A stretch of 64,000 nt of DNA from Sipunculus nudus (taxonomy: Eukaryota; Annelida; Sipuncula; Golfingiida; Sipunculidae), in the NCBI GenBank assembly GCA_026874595.1, contig CM049311.1, positions 73,906,953 through 73,970,952 of the forward strand, in the 5' to 3' direction. This document shows, in pieces, positions 46,891-57,960 of this stretch. The position numbers and the translations under genes were made by a program. The notes under the pieces were generated by a model. That model was not told the origin of the DNA and made no database searches. It worked only from the letters and a program-made list of their open reading frames with translations. Each line of letters begins with the position of its first letter. The stretch's first letter is position 1.

Positions 46891-48592
46891 TAGAACTCAT
46901 GGGGAATCTGTTTCAGGAGACCAACGGGCCAGTGGCCCTCTTAGCAAGCAGAAAACGCCCAAAGATGAGTCTCGTGTCACCCCGCAATGATGCTCAGGAG
47001 CCGGACAGGGTCTTTGCAAAAGTATGATACCTATAGCTGCGAGGCAAACCATCGCTGACTCCTCCGGATGGCCCCAGACAGCTGTATAGCGGGATGGGTA
47101 GCAACCAGATTTAAGCTGATTTTCGGAAGGTTGTAATTAAGCTACAGTTTGCATCAAAATTTTAATGTAATTTAGGCACGTTATTCCTTATTAATTATCG
47201 TGTTTTGCATAGGTAATATCTGGTCTTTAACTTTAATAGGCAAGTCTATGCGCAACTGATTTATTATTGATGATCTGTTATTTTGCTGTATAAGAAGGCT
47301 GTGTATACAAGCTGTTTTAAGGTTAAAGCAGGCCTTCATAGAAGGGGGAGGAATGTGTGGCTGGAGCATTTGGTCCACAGGCGTATCTGAGACCCTAGCT
47401 AGGAAGCGCCTGAAGACCTTCAGTTTATGGGGCTACAGAGGCACCGGAAGCAGACGATACAAGGCCAGGACGGGTTCAGAGCTGGTTGCTCGGAGGGCGA
47501 ACGCTGTGTTTATTGGGCAGACAACGCCTCTCAGAGCTATATTACATTACTGGTTATTCCTATAGGTAGAGAGTTTATCAGTAACTAATTACCAAGGATG
47601 TTATCACGAAATCCTTATCACATATGAACTGTACTTGTTATTCTACTGGTGCACCAGGAGCTGGTCCTCAATATAAACCCGGGTAGGGTGTTTGTTTAAT
47701 GGAAGCATTTTCCGACTTTTAAAGTGGAAGCAAAACTTTAAGGTCAAGGTAGTTTCTGGTTTCAGACTCAACCAAGAAGACGTGAATTATATTACACCAT
47801 TTATAAGAAAGGAGAAGAAACTAAGTTTAGAAGTATAAAATTATAAGCAAAGTTCTCCCGTGCTTTCATCAGCAAAATTCATGGAAATTTCTTCAAAGGT
47901 ACTGGCATGAAAAAAAGTGCTCATTCATGGAAAAGTGCTCATTTATGTGAAGGTCTTAGTCGCGGACGTATTTTTCCTTTTAGTCGCAGGGATGGTTTCC
48001 CATGGTTTCGTAAATGCAGATCAAAGACGGTTATATTATAAAAAAACAGACACCGACACGCTTGTCTCTTGGACTGCTTTATTCATTCAAAGTGGCCTGA
48101 TTTATTTGAATTTGGGCTCCTCTGGTGAGACACATTTTCAGGTGCTCTTTTTATATACAATAAAGACGCGGGTTGTAAGCCATGCTACCTTCTGACAGGA
48201 ATACCCATGCTTCCAGACCAAACAGCCGCACGCACTTTCCTGACACACGAGTTATTAAAGCACACAAATGGCTTTTTTTTAACAGGGGAGGGACATTTGT
48301 TGCACCCGGCATCCTTTCATGTTTTCTCTGCTCGTCCTCTGGACCTTCGTTCTTGTCAGCATTAAAACGGCGACGGTGAAACATCTTTAACTTTAACTTA
48401 GGATCAATAAGTTTCCTTTTTTTGACAAAGTCTTTAAAAAGGAATCTTAAACATATCATTATACATAAATGTTCTTTGACACTAGACATGAAGAGCTGGG
48501 TTACCCGTTTTCACGGTGATTGATAAGGATTTCGCTCCCCGGAAGATCAACCTGTCATCCATTCTTGCTCAAGCCATCATTGTATGTTTGAA
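46891..48592. other. Gene-free stretch
   Basis: 47340-47570 is GC-richer, with a 70-codon frame lacking any firm domain. 47917-48489 has overlapping frames on both strands (92 and 112 codons), neither recognisable. No repeat termini were found. Confidence 0.4.
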
Positions 48593-48800
48593 GCGAATGT
48601 AGCCAAGACAGACGGGTAGACGTAGCCAAGATGTTAAGGCATTGGACTTCGGACCCGACGGTCCCCGGTTCAAATCCCGCCTGTGCCTCAATGGTATAAT
48701 AGTGAAATCTCGTTATAGACCCAGAGGTTCGTTTAATGTCGTAATGGGAGGTTATTATTCATAACTCCGTGCATATAAAACCTGTAATTCAGTAGGCTTT
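48593..48800 (+). repeat. tRNA-headed repeat sharing a tail with the foldback elements
   Basis: An A-box-like TAGCCAAGATG (about 48626) and a B-box GGTTCAAATCC (about 48668) enclose a GACTTCGGACCC anticodon-like loop with TCG centred, resembling a decayed tRNA-Arg. The acceptor stem does not pair. About 80 bases on, TTATTCATAACTCCGTGCAT resembles the sequence after the tRNA-like module in both foldback copies (31034 onward; minus strand near 5465). This is a free-standing third locus of that module. Confidence 0.5.
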
Positions 48801-51601
48801 GTGATAACATAACATTCTATCATATGGATACCGTCCCACTCATTCAATAGACAGTGCCACCAATAGTTCTTGGACCTATCCTTACAAATCAAAACAAAAA
48901 AGTTCTAAGGCTTCATTTACCTATACAAAAATAAGTTTAACTTAATGAAATCTCATCTAACGCCGTAATTGGTTTGTGTTTCGGTTAATACTGATGCTAC
49001 TAGTACAACAAGCGCTCAAAAGAGTGCCGTGAGGTGCCCGCTACGTGCTCTTGTAAGAGACATTCCCAAGAAGGGACTAGTTTTTCGCTGTCCCCCTAAT
49101 GATACAGCTCGCTCGGCTACAATGACTGGTTCCAATATTAACAAATCACGCGGTCCAAACCCAACTGCATCAGCAACTAGTGCGTCATTTGGAGAATAAT
49201 AGCAAACAAAAAATGACACTTCTATAGAAAAGAGGCAACAGAAAAAGAACTAAAAAAGCTCGGTAGCGATTTAAATAAAATAAACTCACTTTGAGCACAT
49301 AATAGTCATCGTATGTAGCGCAGGATATATGCTCTAACCAATGCATGCATCCTAAATTAGAAGACACCCACATACTTTTATAATCAATGTATCCGCCCTA
49401 GAAAATATGAATCCATCGCTTTCTCCGGTGCATCTGAGTCACACATATAAACTTGTACAAAAAAAGTCCCTGCTCAATAAAAATTCAGAACTAAAGGCAC
49501 GTACAAACAAACCAACCGACAAAGGCAATATATCAGAACAGTGAAAAACATGCTCTCAAACTTTAAATAAATACAATAGCTAAATATAAAATCGTTTATC
49601 CTTTTATAGTAATCCATCAATTCCGACGACTGCAGTACATTAATAAGTTTCAATAAATCAGTACACACAATCGACACTAGAAAATGTATATTTATTTTCG
49701 AAAATGATTTTCAAATTATAGTCATATACTAATTAACTTAGTTATTTTACCTAGGTGCCGTTGAAACTGATGTGTTAACGGTTAAACCACTTTAGTTCAT
49801 GGGCCAATAGGGGTATGGTTCCGGCCCCCCGGGGCCCGGGGGGGGGGGAGGATTTTCTAAACCCTAATTTTCTTGTACCTCGAGGACCCTAGTATGTGAA
49901 CCTGAACGTTGCTATTTGAAACAAGGTTAGTTTTTCAAGAATTGGCCTTTTCATCAAACCGTGTCAAAGTACCAAGTTTACGGCTGACAGAAATTTGATA
50001 TGGGTTATGCTCACAAAATGACTATAACTTCCTTAATATTTGTTTTATAGTCGTGATATAAGCACCATCTTACTCCTCTTTATACTTTTATTGAAAAAAA
50101 AAAATGACGATATGGGTAGAAATAAATGTGTTTGTATTTGGATAAATTACATGCTTATTAAGCGCAATGATGTCAATTACAAATCTATTAAATTTTTGTA
50201 TAATGTTTGCACATTTTTAAACAAAAGTTGACACATTAAATTGTATGAATCCTTTTCGGAATCTGAGTTTACATTATTGTTTCTTAGGTGTCACATAAGG
50301 TGACTTTGCACAGCTATTGGCAAACTGTCACTTTCATATTGATTTATATTAATAAATTTATACAAGATTATAATACACACAAACTCACATTTAACCCCTG
50401 TCCTCTGAACCTTTGTACAACTGATATATGCATGGGTAAAGTGGCAAAATTTTCCACCTGACCGTGTGGTCAGGTGTGGTTTCGAAAAAACAACATGATT
50501 TTTAATTAAAAATTTCTAGTGGTCTGGCCCTAATATCGAGGCGTGTATATATAAGTACAGTATTTGTTCATGTACATTTTTATATGTCAGTTTTATTTCT
50601 TGCTGTCTTATCTGTCCCAGTAGCTAGAATGCGACTTGTCTCGTCATCTGGTCGGTGGAGGGGGGGGGGGGGGCAATTTAAGCGTCCGACCCCTAATTTT
50701 GCAACCGGGAGGGGTAAGCAATTTATATCCCCTACATTTTGATAATTATTTAAATGACAAATTGTCATATAAAATGGCTCTAATTTCAGTCTAAAAATAA
50801 ATTAGGCAAAAAAATAAAAGGTAGGGCCTGAGAACTAAGAGTGAATTCAAGACATGATTCACAGGCATTCATGCACGACATCGTTATGACCAGCCATTCA
50901 GGACACAAATAAATAATTCTTGAAAATGTAAAGGATTTAAATTATAACTCCCTTTTAAATGGTTTTTATTTCATGGCAAAAGGACCAGTATTAAAGAAGT
51001 AACAGCCGATGTTGGGACCATACCCCCATATCGAATTTCCCCCGAGTCGCAAACTTGGTACATTCACGCGGTTTGATCAAAAGGGCATTTTTTTTTTTAA
51101 ATCAGTTTCGTTCAAGTGCCAACATTTATTTCCTCAGACTTGGGACCTCCAGCTACAAGTAAATTAGTGTCTAGAAAATACCCCCAGGAGAGGAGCCATA
51201 TATACCCCTACTTTCCCATGGACTACTTCAGTGTCTTAGAGAAGGGATGACCTTATTATGATCTTTGACGGAAGGCCGGCCCAATACCACGAAAAGCTAC
51301 GTTATACATCGCTTCTGGGGAGGGATCGTGTCCTGCAAATACACATGTACACTATAAAGTGTTGTTCTCAGACCAACAAGTCAACCATTAAATTAAGCCA
51401 GTCCTTGTTCAGACCGACAAGTGACCAGTAAATTTAGCGTAGTAATTATGCCGTGTCATGTAACAGTCAACTGAATGGGGTGAAAGACCGATATCCAAGA
51501 AGATATAACCCGATGTTCATTAGACGCAATGTCCTTTTAACATGAAACTCATATACTTGAAACCTAAATTCTTCAGTCATTTAAAGATTCATTTGGTTAC
51601 A
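48801..51601. other. Gene-free stretch with a GC-richer island at 48980-49200
   Basis: 48980-49200 is visibly less AT-rich and open on both strands (76 codons plus, 67 minus); no domain is recognised. Poly(G) tracts lie at 49838-49848 (11, after CCGGCCCCCCGGGGCCC) and 50660-50673 (14). The remainder is AT-rich without features. Confidence 0.4.
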
Positions 51602-51740
51602 CAGGGGTGGTGGATTAAGGAATTTCGGAAAGGGGGGAAGCAACCCAGGAGGACTAATGACAAAGCCTAAAAAAGGTCTCCAGGCCCGGAAAAGGGGTAT
51701 CTAGGCCGAAATTTGTCTGAAACCCTTAAAAAGGTTGCGG
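51602..51740. repeat. Decayed repeat related to 8296-8500
   Basis: CAGGGGTGGTGGATTAAGG, then AGGAGGACTAATGACAAAGCC and GGAAAAGGGGTATCTAGGCC, similar to 8296-8440. It abuts the gypsy fragment that follows. Confidence 0.4.
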
Positions 51741-51744
51741 CGGG

Positions 51745-51880
51745 TGCAAAGGCTACATCTCAGTCCACGTCCACTGTGTCTAAGTCCAACCAAGGCCAGT
51801 CATTTTCAAAGAAAATCCGTAATTACTGCAAGAAGGAAGGTCATCTAATATCTGACTGCTGGAATATCGAAATAAACTAA
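51745..51880 (+). pseudogene. Ty3/gypsy copy 2: end of gag with zinc-knuckle remnant
   Basis: The reading SQSTSTVSKSNQGQSF leads to YCKKEGHLISDCW, aligning with 41325-41400 of copy 1. In a CX2CX4HX4C knuckle the second Cys, His and last Cys are present, but the first Cys position is Arg (CGT, about 51829-51831). Earlier gag is missing; the fragment begins abruptly at a junction with another repeat. Confidence 0.75.
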
Positions 51881-52371
51881 ATAGCAAACCATCTTGCTTT
51901 GTTTCAAAATCTATGCATAGCATAGTACAAGAGCCAGGCTCTTTTCATGTAAATACGGGGTACAACTCCTTTATTGACTCTTATAAAGAGTTTGATGCTA
52001 CGGAGGCCCATGTGCCTTCTAAATCCAAAGCAGAATCCGTAGCATGTGGGGTAAAATCCTCAGTTGATTCATGCGAGGGATTAAATAAGGCTAAGTCCTT
52101 TTATGACTCTTGCGAGAGTTTTTCAAATGAGTCCAGGTCCTCTTATGACAAACAGAAGTTTGTTTCTGCTGAGGAAAATTCCTGTGTTGACTTCCATGGG
52201 GAGTTTGATGATAAAAGGATGCTGATTCCTTAAATGACTCTGAAAAGAGTTTATGACTGACACTGTCAATGTCAGTTCTTTGTTTGATGAAGCTGAGGTA
52301 GTAGATTCCTCTCCTGACTCTGAAATGGAGTTATTTTAGCCATTCATACATCATGGTTTTGTATCACTTTC
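51881..52371 (+). pseudogene. Ty3/gypsy copy 2: Gag/Pol linker
   Basis: The frame 51913-52233 (106 codons, starting MHSIVQEPGSFHVNTGYN) is Ser/Asp/Cys-rich with repeated DSCE-type words and aligns with 40921-41274 of copy 1. It ends at a stop; the sequence continues in other frames to the protease. Its role is unknown; it is low-complexity and variable. Confidence 0.7.
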
Positions 52372-52938
52372 GAATGATTTTTCAGACTCTACCCCTATTA
52401 GAATTTTGAGGGACACTGGTTCAGGCCAGACTCTTATGTTAGCAAACACTTTGCCATTCCTAATGGGTCTTTTACTGGTGCACATGCACTTGTTAATGGT
52501 GTGTTTTCAGACAGGCACACTTCAGTTCCTCTTCACAGTATCCATTTAAAGTCCGATTTGATTTCTGGGAATATTACTGTGGGCAAAAGAACTACTTTAC
52601 CCTTTAGGGGAATTCAGTTGCTACTAGGCAATGATGTTGCAGGTGACAAAGTACAGCCTGTACCAATAGTGACAGAAAAGCCGTCACTTGATCAGGACAC
52701 TGATCCAGAAAGTCAGGAAATTCCTGGTTTGTATCCTTCATGTGATGTAACTGGATCTATGGCCAAGAAAAACACACATGAGGATAATGGTCCAGATAAT
52801 AACACTCTGGGAGTCACTGGTGACTCGTCTAATGACTCGCGCGTACAGGATGCAGCATTCTCAAGGTCAGAACTTATCGCGGAACAGTATAAGGACCATG
52901 AAATTTCATGTTTGTTTCCCAGGGCAGTTAATTTCTAA
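52372..52938 (+). pseudogene. Ty3/gypsy copy 2: aspartyl protease region
   Basis: Starts with the FVSLSNDF segment, with a catalytic DTG at 52412-52420 (context ILRDTGSGQTLML). After a frame change it continues as the open frame 52501-52938 (145 codons) with HLKSDLISGNITVG and IQLLLGNDVAGDKVQP, the protease C-terminal half, then an acidic linker. Retroviral-type proteases act as dimers on the element's own polyprotein. The active triad survives, but the frameshift between the halves breaks the protein. Confidence 0.78.
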
Positions 52939-52984
52939 AGATGAGCTGTCACAGAACTCAGTTTGATTCAATGTCAAAAATGAA

Positions 52985-53455
52985 GTGCTTATGTGTAAAT
53001 GGCGACCACCTAATGTATGCGCTGATTATGAGTGGGCCATCAAACATCACATAGTAATGCCCAAAAGCTTTCGCAATGAAATTCTAAGCATGGAACATGA
53101 GGCTCCTTTGTCTGGCCATTTAGGTATAAATAAAACTTATCAGAAAGTTAGAACACACTTCTATTGGACTTACCTCAGGAAAGATGTTGTACGATATTGT
53201 AAATCATGCCATATACATGCCAGATGGTAGGCAAGCCCAATCAGAATCCTCCTTGAGCCCCACTTAGGCCTATTCCTGCTTTCGAGGAACCATTCAGTAC
53301 GATTATTGTTGATTGTGTTGGACCACTGCCAAAAACATAATCTGGACATGAATCCTTTCTGACAATTATGTGCGCATCTACCAAGTTCCCTGATAAAATA
53401 TCATTGCGCAAAATTAATGCCAAAAGTGTTGTCAAAGAACGTGCTTAACGCGCTA
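52985..53455 (+). pseudogene. Ty3/gypsy copy 2: integrase HHCC domain and start of core
   Basis: The frame 52985-53230 (81 codons) contains EHEAPLSGHLG...YCKSCHI, the His-His-Cys-Cys zinc domain of gypsy integrase (H2C2 type). In the next segment the first core strand appears with TIIVDCVGPLPK, holding the first catalytic Asp, then LTIMCAS and LRKINAKSVVK, interrupted by stops. The sequence stops before the second Asp and the Glu. It lies after protease and before reverse transcriptase, an order known from Gmr1-like gypsy elements. Confidence 0.82.
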
Positions 53456-53539
53456 CCCAGTTAAAGTATATATTGATTGTAAGTTTGATGTAGACATTCA
53501 GTGTGATACAGTACCATTAAAAAAACTCAGACGTGCTTA

Positions 53540-54368
53540 ACAACCTGGATACCAAACTGTCACACCTTATCGCACAACAACAACAAGACCTCAAGAACCT
53601 GCTGCGGAATTATAAACATTTGTTTAGTGACATGTTAGCGAACTAACATGTTGTGCCATGACGTCGATGTTGGTAAGGCAAGCGCAGTCAAGCAACATCC
53701 ATATAGACTGAATCCAGAAAAGCAAAAGTGTCTACAGGATGAGATCCAATATTTGCTAAACAATGATTTTATTGAACCTAGTAACAGTAACTAGATTTCA
53801 CTATGTATTCTTGTCCCAAAACCTGAGGAAAATAACCGTATGTGCACAGATTATCGAAAACTGGACACTGTCACCAAGACTGACACGTTCCCGATTCCGA
53901 GGATCGATGATTGTATTGATAAAGTCGGTAGCTCCAGATATGTCTCCAAGTTTGACTGGCTAAAAGGATTCAAGCAAGCTCCGCTGACAGAACGAGCGAA
54001 AGAAGTGTCCGCATTTGTGACGCCGCAAGGATTCCACCAGTATTAAGTTATGCCGTTTGGCATGAAGAACTCGCCAGCCACGTTCCAGCGCCTCATCCAT
54101 GTGGTTGTCAAGGACATTCAGCGCTGTGACGCATATATTGATGACCTTATCGTGTACAGCGACACCTGGGAGAAACATCTGCAAATTCTTCGCGACCCCT
54201 TCGAAAGACTCAGTGAAGCACGTCTGACCGTCAACTTAGTAAAATCTGAGTTTTGTCATGCACAAGTAACATTTTTGGGTCGTATTATAGGGCAGGGTCA
54301 AGTAAAACCTGTTGATGCTAAGATAAGTGCTATTTTTGCATTTCCTAGACCAGAAAACAAAAAGCAAA
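53540..54368 (+). pseudogene. Ty3/gypsy copy 2: reverse transcriptase
   Basis: Reverse transcriptase of the Ty3/gypsy type. Blocks in order: an N-terminal lead with DLKNLLRNYKHLFSD, then HPYRLNPEKQKCLQDEI, MCTDYRKLDTVT, the FDWLKGFKQAPLTERAKEVS block with the first catalytic Asp, MPFGMKNSPATFQRL, and the AYIDDLIVYS active site (YIDD at 54134-54145), ending with the FLGRIIGQGQVKP block near 54315. In-frame stops lie just after SNSN (about 53794) and before VMPFG (about 54045), and a frameshift near 53660. Homology ends near 54368, so the thumb and RNase H are missing and unrelated repeat sequence follows. Confidence 0.9.
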
Positions 54369-54526
54369 AAATTTCATCTTTTCTTCTTTTTAGAATCTGT
54401 CTGGGTAGTTCCATTTATCATATTGCTTTGTTTGATAAATGTGCTGTCAGAAGAAATACGAAAATGCATCTTTATCTGTTTTGTGTTTTTAGAGCAGTGC
54501 AAATCATGGCGCAGTCGCGAAGATGG

Positions 54527-55205
54527 GAAAACCATACTCAAAGTGTTATTTTTGACGATCATCAGTCTCAGACATGGTACCAATGGCGAAGATAAGAACA
54601 CTAAACTCAACGTGTTATTTGTGACAATATTCAGTCTCAGACATGGTACCAATGGCGAAGATAGGAACACCATACTCACAGTTTTTTTTCACAATCATCA
54701 GTCGCAGACATGGTACCAATGGCGAATATAAGAACACCATACTTAAAGTGTTATTTTTGACAATCATCAGTCTCAGACATAGGACCAATGGCGAAGATAG
54801 GAACACCATACTCAAAGTGTTATTTTTGACAATCATCAGTTTTAGACATGGTACCAATGGCGAAGATAAGAACACTAAACTCAAAGTGTTATTTTTGACA
54901 ATCATCAGTCTCAGACATGGTACCAATGGTGAAGATAGGAACACCATACTCAAAGTGTTTTTTTTTCACAATCATCAGTCGCTGACATGGTACCAATGGC
55001 AAAGATAAGAACACCATACTCAAAGTGTTATTTTTGACAATCATCAGTCTCAGACATGGTACCAATGGTGAAGATAAGAACACCATACTCAAAGTGTTAT
55101 TTTTGACAATCATCAGTCTCAGACATAGGACCAATTGCGAAGATAGGAACACCATACTCATTGTTATTTTTTGACAATCATCAGTTTCAGACGTGGAACC
55201 ATTAG
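54527..55205 (+). repeat. 69-bp minisatellite, about ten copies
   Basis: ACATGGTAC or close variants begin at 54572, 54641, 54708, 54777, 54846, 54915, 54985, 55054, 55123 and 55191, giving spacings of 67-70, mostly 69. Each unit reads CTCAAAGTGTTATTTTTGAC, AATCATCAGTCTCAG, ACATGGTACCAATGG and CGAAGATAAGAACACCATA. Because 69 is divisible by three, long repetitive frames stay open on both strands (54050-55008 plus, 54374-55161 minus). They are artefacts. Confidence 0.97.
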
Positions 55206-55955
55206 CCCTAGTTACGGGCTCGATTACAAGGAATGCTGGAATAAATACAGGAAGTTGACTTGAAATTAATAATAACTTTTGTGGTCATTATTGATTTCAA
55301 GGGACTTTCAAGTTAACTACTGAAAAAATGAATAATAATAGCTATTGTGGTTGCTTGGTGTGCAGTGGACCTGAGGGGACAAGCAGAAAGGACTCTCTCA
55401 GATTATGGTAAATTTGTCAAGATAAAAGACAAAATTCCGCATAATTACATAAATATTTGGAAAAATATAAAATTTAAAGATTTCAATAGCCTGGATTAGC
55501 AGGTTCCATTTGGTGAGTGCCTGAACACAACTTTGCCCCAAGTTCATGAGCACCTTATGAATAGTGCTCAAACATGTGTTTGTACTGAGTACCGGTGTAC
55601 TAAGGCACTGGCCAAATTACAAACAAAAACACCAGCCAACTATTTAGCACAGGGTATATTATTGGGACAGCAAAGTCTTATATATTAATATGTTTTGAAC
55701 ATTTTTCTTTCTTGGGCCTGCCTGTTGCTTGTAATTATTAAATAATAATGTTCTTGTACTTATATGTCAGAGGAAGAAGATAAAAAAAATTAAGGTCAGA
55801 GGAAGAAGATAAAAAAGATTAAGGTCAGAGTTTTTAAGCACATCATAAAGAGTCTTTAGATACTTCGTTTAAGAAGTGCTTCTTTGTCAGAATCCTTTAC
55901 AGACAAGGACGAAATGTCTTAACCCCAATTAGTGAAAAGAATTTAAAGGACATGT
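55206..55955. other. Gene-free stretch with a 29-bp tandem duplication
   Basis: GTCAGAGGAAGAAGATAAAA occurs twice at about 55767 and 55796 with a third partial start. No other feature recognised. Confidence 0.55.
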
Positions 55956-56620
55956 GAGAGGGCCTTGAACCTGACCTTACAAGCTCAAAACTCAGTTAAA
56001 TTTCTATGTGGAAGAAATGGAAGCTAGGGTTTTTGAATTGGAGAGAAGACATTAGGCATTAGAGAAAAAAGGTATATCTGTTGGAACAGGAAAATGCTAA
56101 CTTTATAAAAGATTGCGAGCAAATGAACTGTGTAGGCCAATAGGCACTTGAAAAGGCAATCAATAATGAAGAGTATTCCCGGGGATCAAATCTGAAAATA
56201 GCGGGTGTACCAGAAAATGGAATAGAAGAAAACGGCAAGGAAACTGTACACAGAGTTGCTAGAAATAAGTTGAATATGGACTTGGCATTAGATGCAATAG
56301 ATGTAGCTCACAGGGTCGAAAAGAGACGGCAAGATAAAGCATGACCGATTAAAGTGAGATTTCAAAAAAACTGATCACCGGATTGCAGTACTGAGGGAGA
56401 GGAAGAAACTGAAAGGAGCAGGGATCTTATTACTGGATTATATCTGTAAAGAAGTGAATTTTTTAACAGACTTAGGAAAAATGAAATAATACATACCGCC
56501 TGGACATGGAACGGAAAGATCTTTGCACAAAGCAAGGATGACCCAAAGAAAATAATAAATGTTCAGTTTGGTGAGAATTTAAATCAGCTGTTCCAGGGAC
56601 AATAATGCATTAATAATGTC
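55956..56620 (+). pseudogene. L1/Tx1-like LINE: degenerate ORF1
   Basis: With stops, the translation follows an L1-type ORF1 protein: a Glu/Lys-rich coiled-coil-like start (about 56010-56150), then SNLKIAGVPENG, a conserved AIDVAHRVEKRR block (about 56300), a KVRFQK strand and the C-terminal AWTWNGKIFAQSKDDP segment (about 56500). In L1-like elements this is an RNA-binding chaperone that coats the element's RNA. At least two in-frame stops and one frame change break it. It lies directly upstream of ORF2 remains in the expected order. Confidence 0.65.
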
Positions 56621-56959
56621 CAAGCAGTAAATAAAGCATTACTTATAAATCCATATACAGTAAACAATCAGGAGATGCAACAGCCGTTTATATGGAATAA
56701 AATATATGTTATATATCTTATATATGTTATCAATGAGTTTCAAATTGACAATGCAGGCAGGCCCAAATGTTTGAATAAATGGGTTTATCTTTATTGTTAA
56801 TCTTTTATTCATCAAAACATACTATAAGCGTACTATATGTCGTTTTCAATGTATAACGAGTTTTGTAATTATTCTATATAAATTGTTTGAAATACTAGAC
56901 ATGAGTCATGACACAAAAACTGTAGAATGTGAAAAACAATGGGATTGTTCAGCAGATTA

Positions 56960-57960
56960 TTGTAATATAATTTCATGAAATGTGAGAGGAATGAGAAACT
57001 ATGAGAAAAGAAGAAAAATTTTTTACTGGTTTAACAAGCAAGGGGTCCTATTGGGGTCGGTTTTATTCAAGAGACACATAGTGCTTTAGACAATGTGGAA
57101 TAAAATATTAATAATGACAATGATTTTAAATCTTTTAAACTAACACCTCTGGATATGTTACAACTTAAATCTGTTATTGCCTCAGTAGTTTAAGAGTTGC
57201 AGATATTCGATTGTGTAAATGAAATAGAAATTCCTAATGATTGTGAGACTACGGTATTGATTAACAATATACCATAGTATATTAATCAGATTACAAGCAA
57301 AGTTGTATATAAGAAATTGATTGATGATATGCTTTAGTATAGAAAAATGTTGGATACCAGTATTAAAACTACTGAATCAGAGAGATCAGCAATTTTTTTT
57401 CATTTAATCTCATCACGGTTGATAGGTATATGGGAGATTCAGTACAAAATAATGAATAACTATCTGCCAGTGGACAGTATCTTATTTAAATGGAAACTGT
57501 TTGATAGGAATAGGTGTGATAATTGTTTCCTGTATACAGAGACACCTAATCATCTGTTTTATCATTGCATGGCCGCAAAGAATATGTATTTTAAATTCAC
57601 TGAATGGCTACATAGTAGTAATATGAACATGCAAACATTATCAGAAAGTATATATACGTTTGGAATATTACCAGTTAATCATGAAAATTCTCTAGAAAAT
57701 ACAATCATTGATGTACACATTGACATTGTATATAGAAAAAGCTTGTAAGATCATGAATACTTTAATCTTAAAATTTAAATCTAGAGTCAAATTCATTAAG
57801 AACGTAGAATATCTTAAAGCATAAGACAAACAAAAGTTAGAACTGCATTTAAGGAAATGGAGCCTACTATTGCCTCTCGTAATGTGGAAAAAAAGGTTAG
57901 ATTTAATTATTCCCCTATCATTGCAGTATGTTACTATGTGAAGTAGACGTTGCTGTCTTT
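56960..57960 (+). pseudogene. L1/Tx1-like LINE: ORF2 with the RT core deleted
   Basis: The start is the apurinic-type endonuclease: ISWNVRGMRN near 56970, then, after a frame change, the conserved QETH at 57068-57079. Past about 57110 the rest of the endonuclease and the reverse transcriptase catalytic core are missing. The open frame 57347-57748 (133 codons) is the C-terminal end, with RCDNCFLYTETPNHLFYHC, the Cys/His knuckle typical of L1-like ORF2 tails, and a following MYFKFTEWL. The loss is therefore internal rather than a 5' truncation. No poly(A) tail is evident. Confidence 0.75.

Noticed and set aside
47353-47565. Possible LINE fragment in a GC-richer stretch
   Set aside because: The basic, Arg-rich translation faintly recalls pre-endonuclease regions of some LINEs, but no motif is firm enough to claim it.
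48620-48690. Functional tRNA-Arg(TCG) gene
   Set aside because: The anticodon-like TCG and B box are suggestive, but the acceptor stem does not pair, the T-stem is broken, and it is linked to a repeat tail.
54327-55161. Long overlapping frames on both strands
   Set aside because: They are translations of the 69-bp minisatellite, whose period is a multiple of three.
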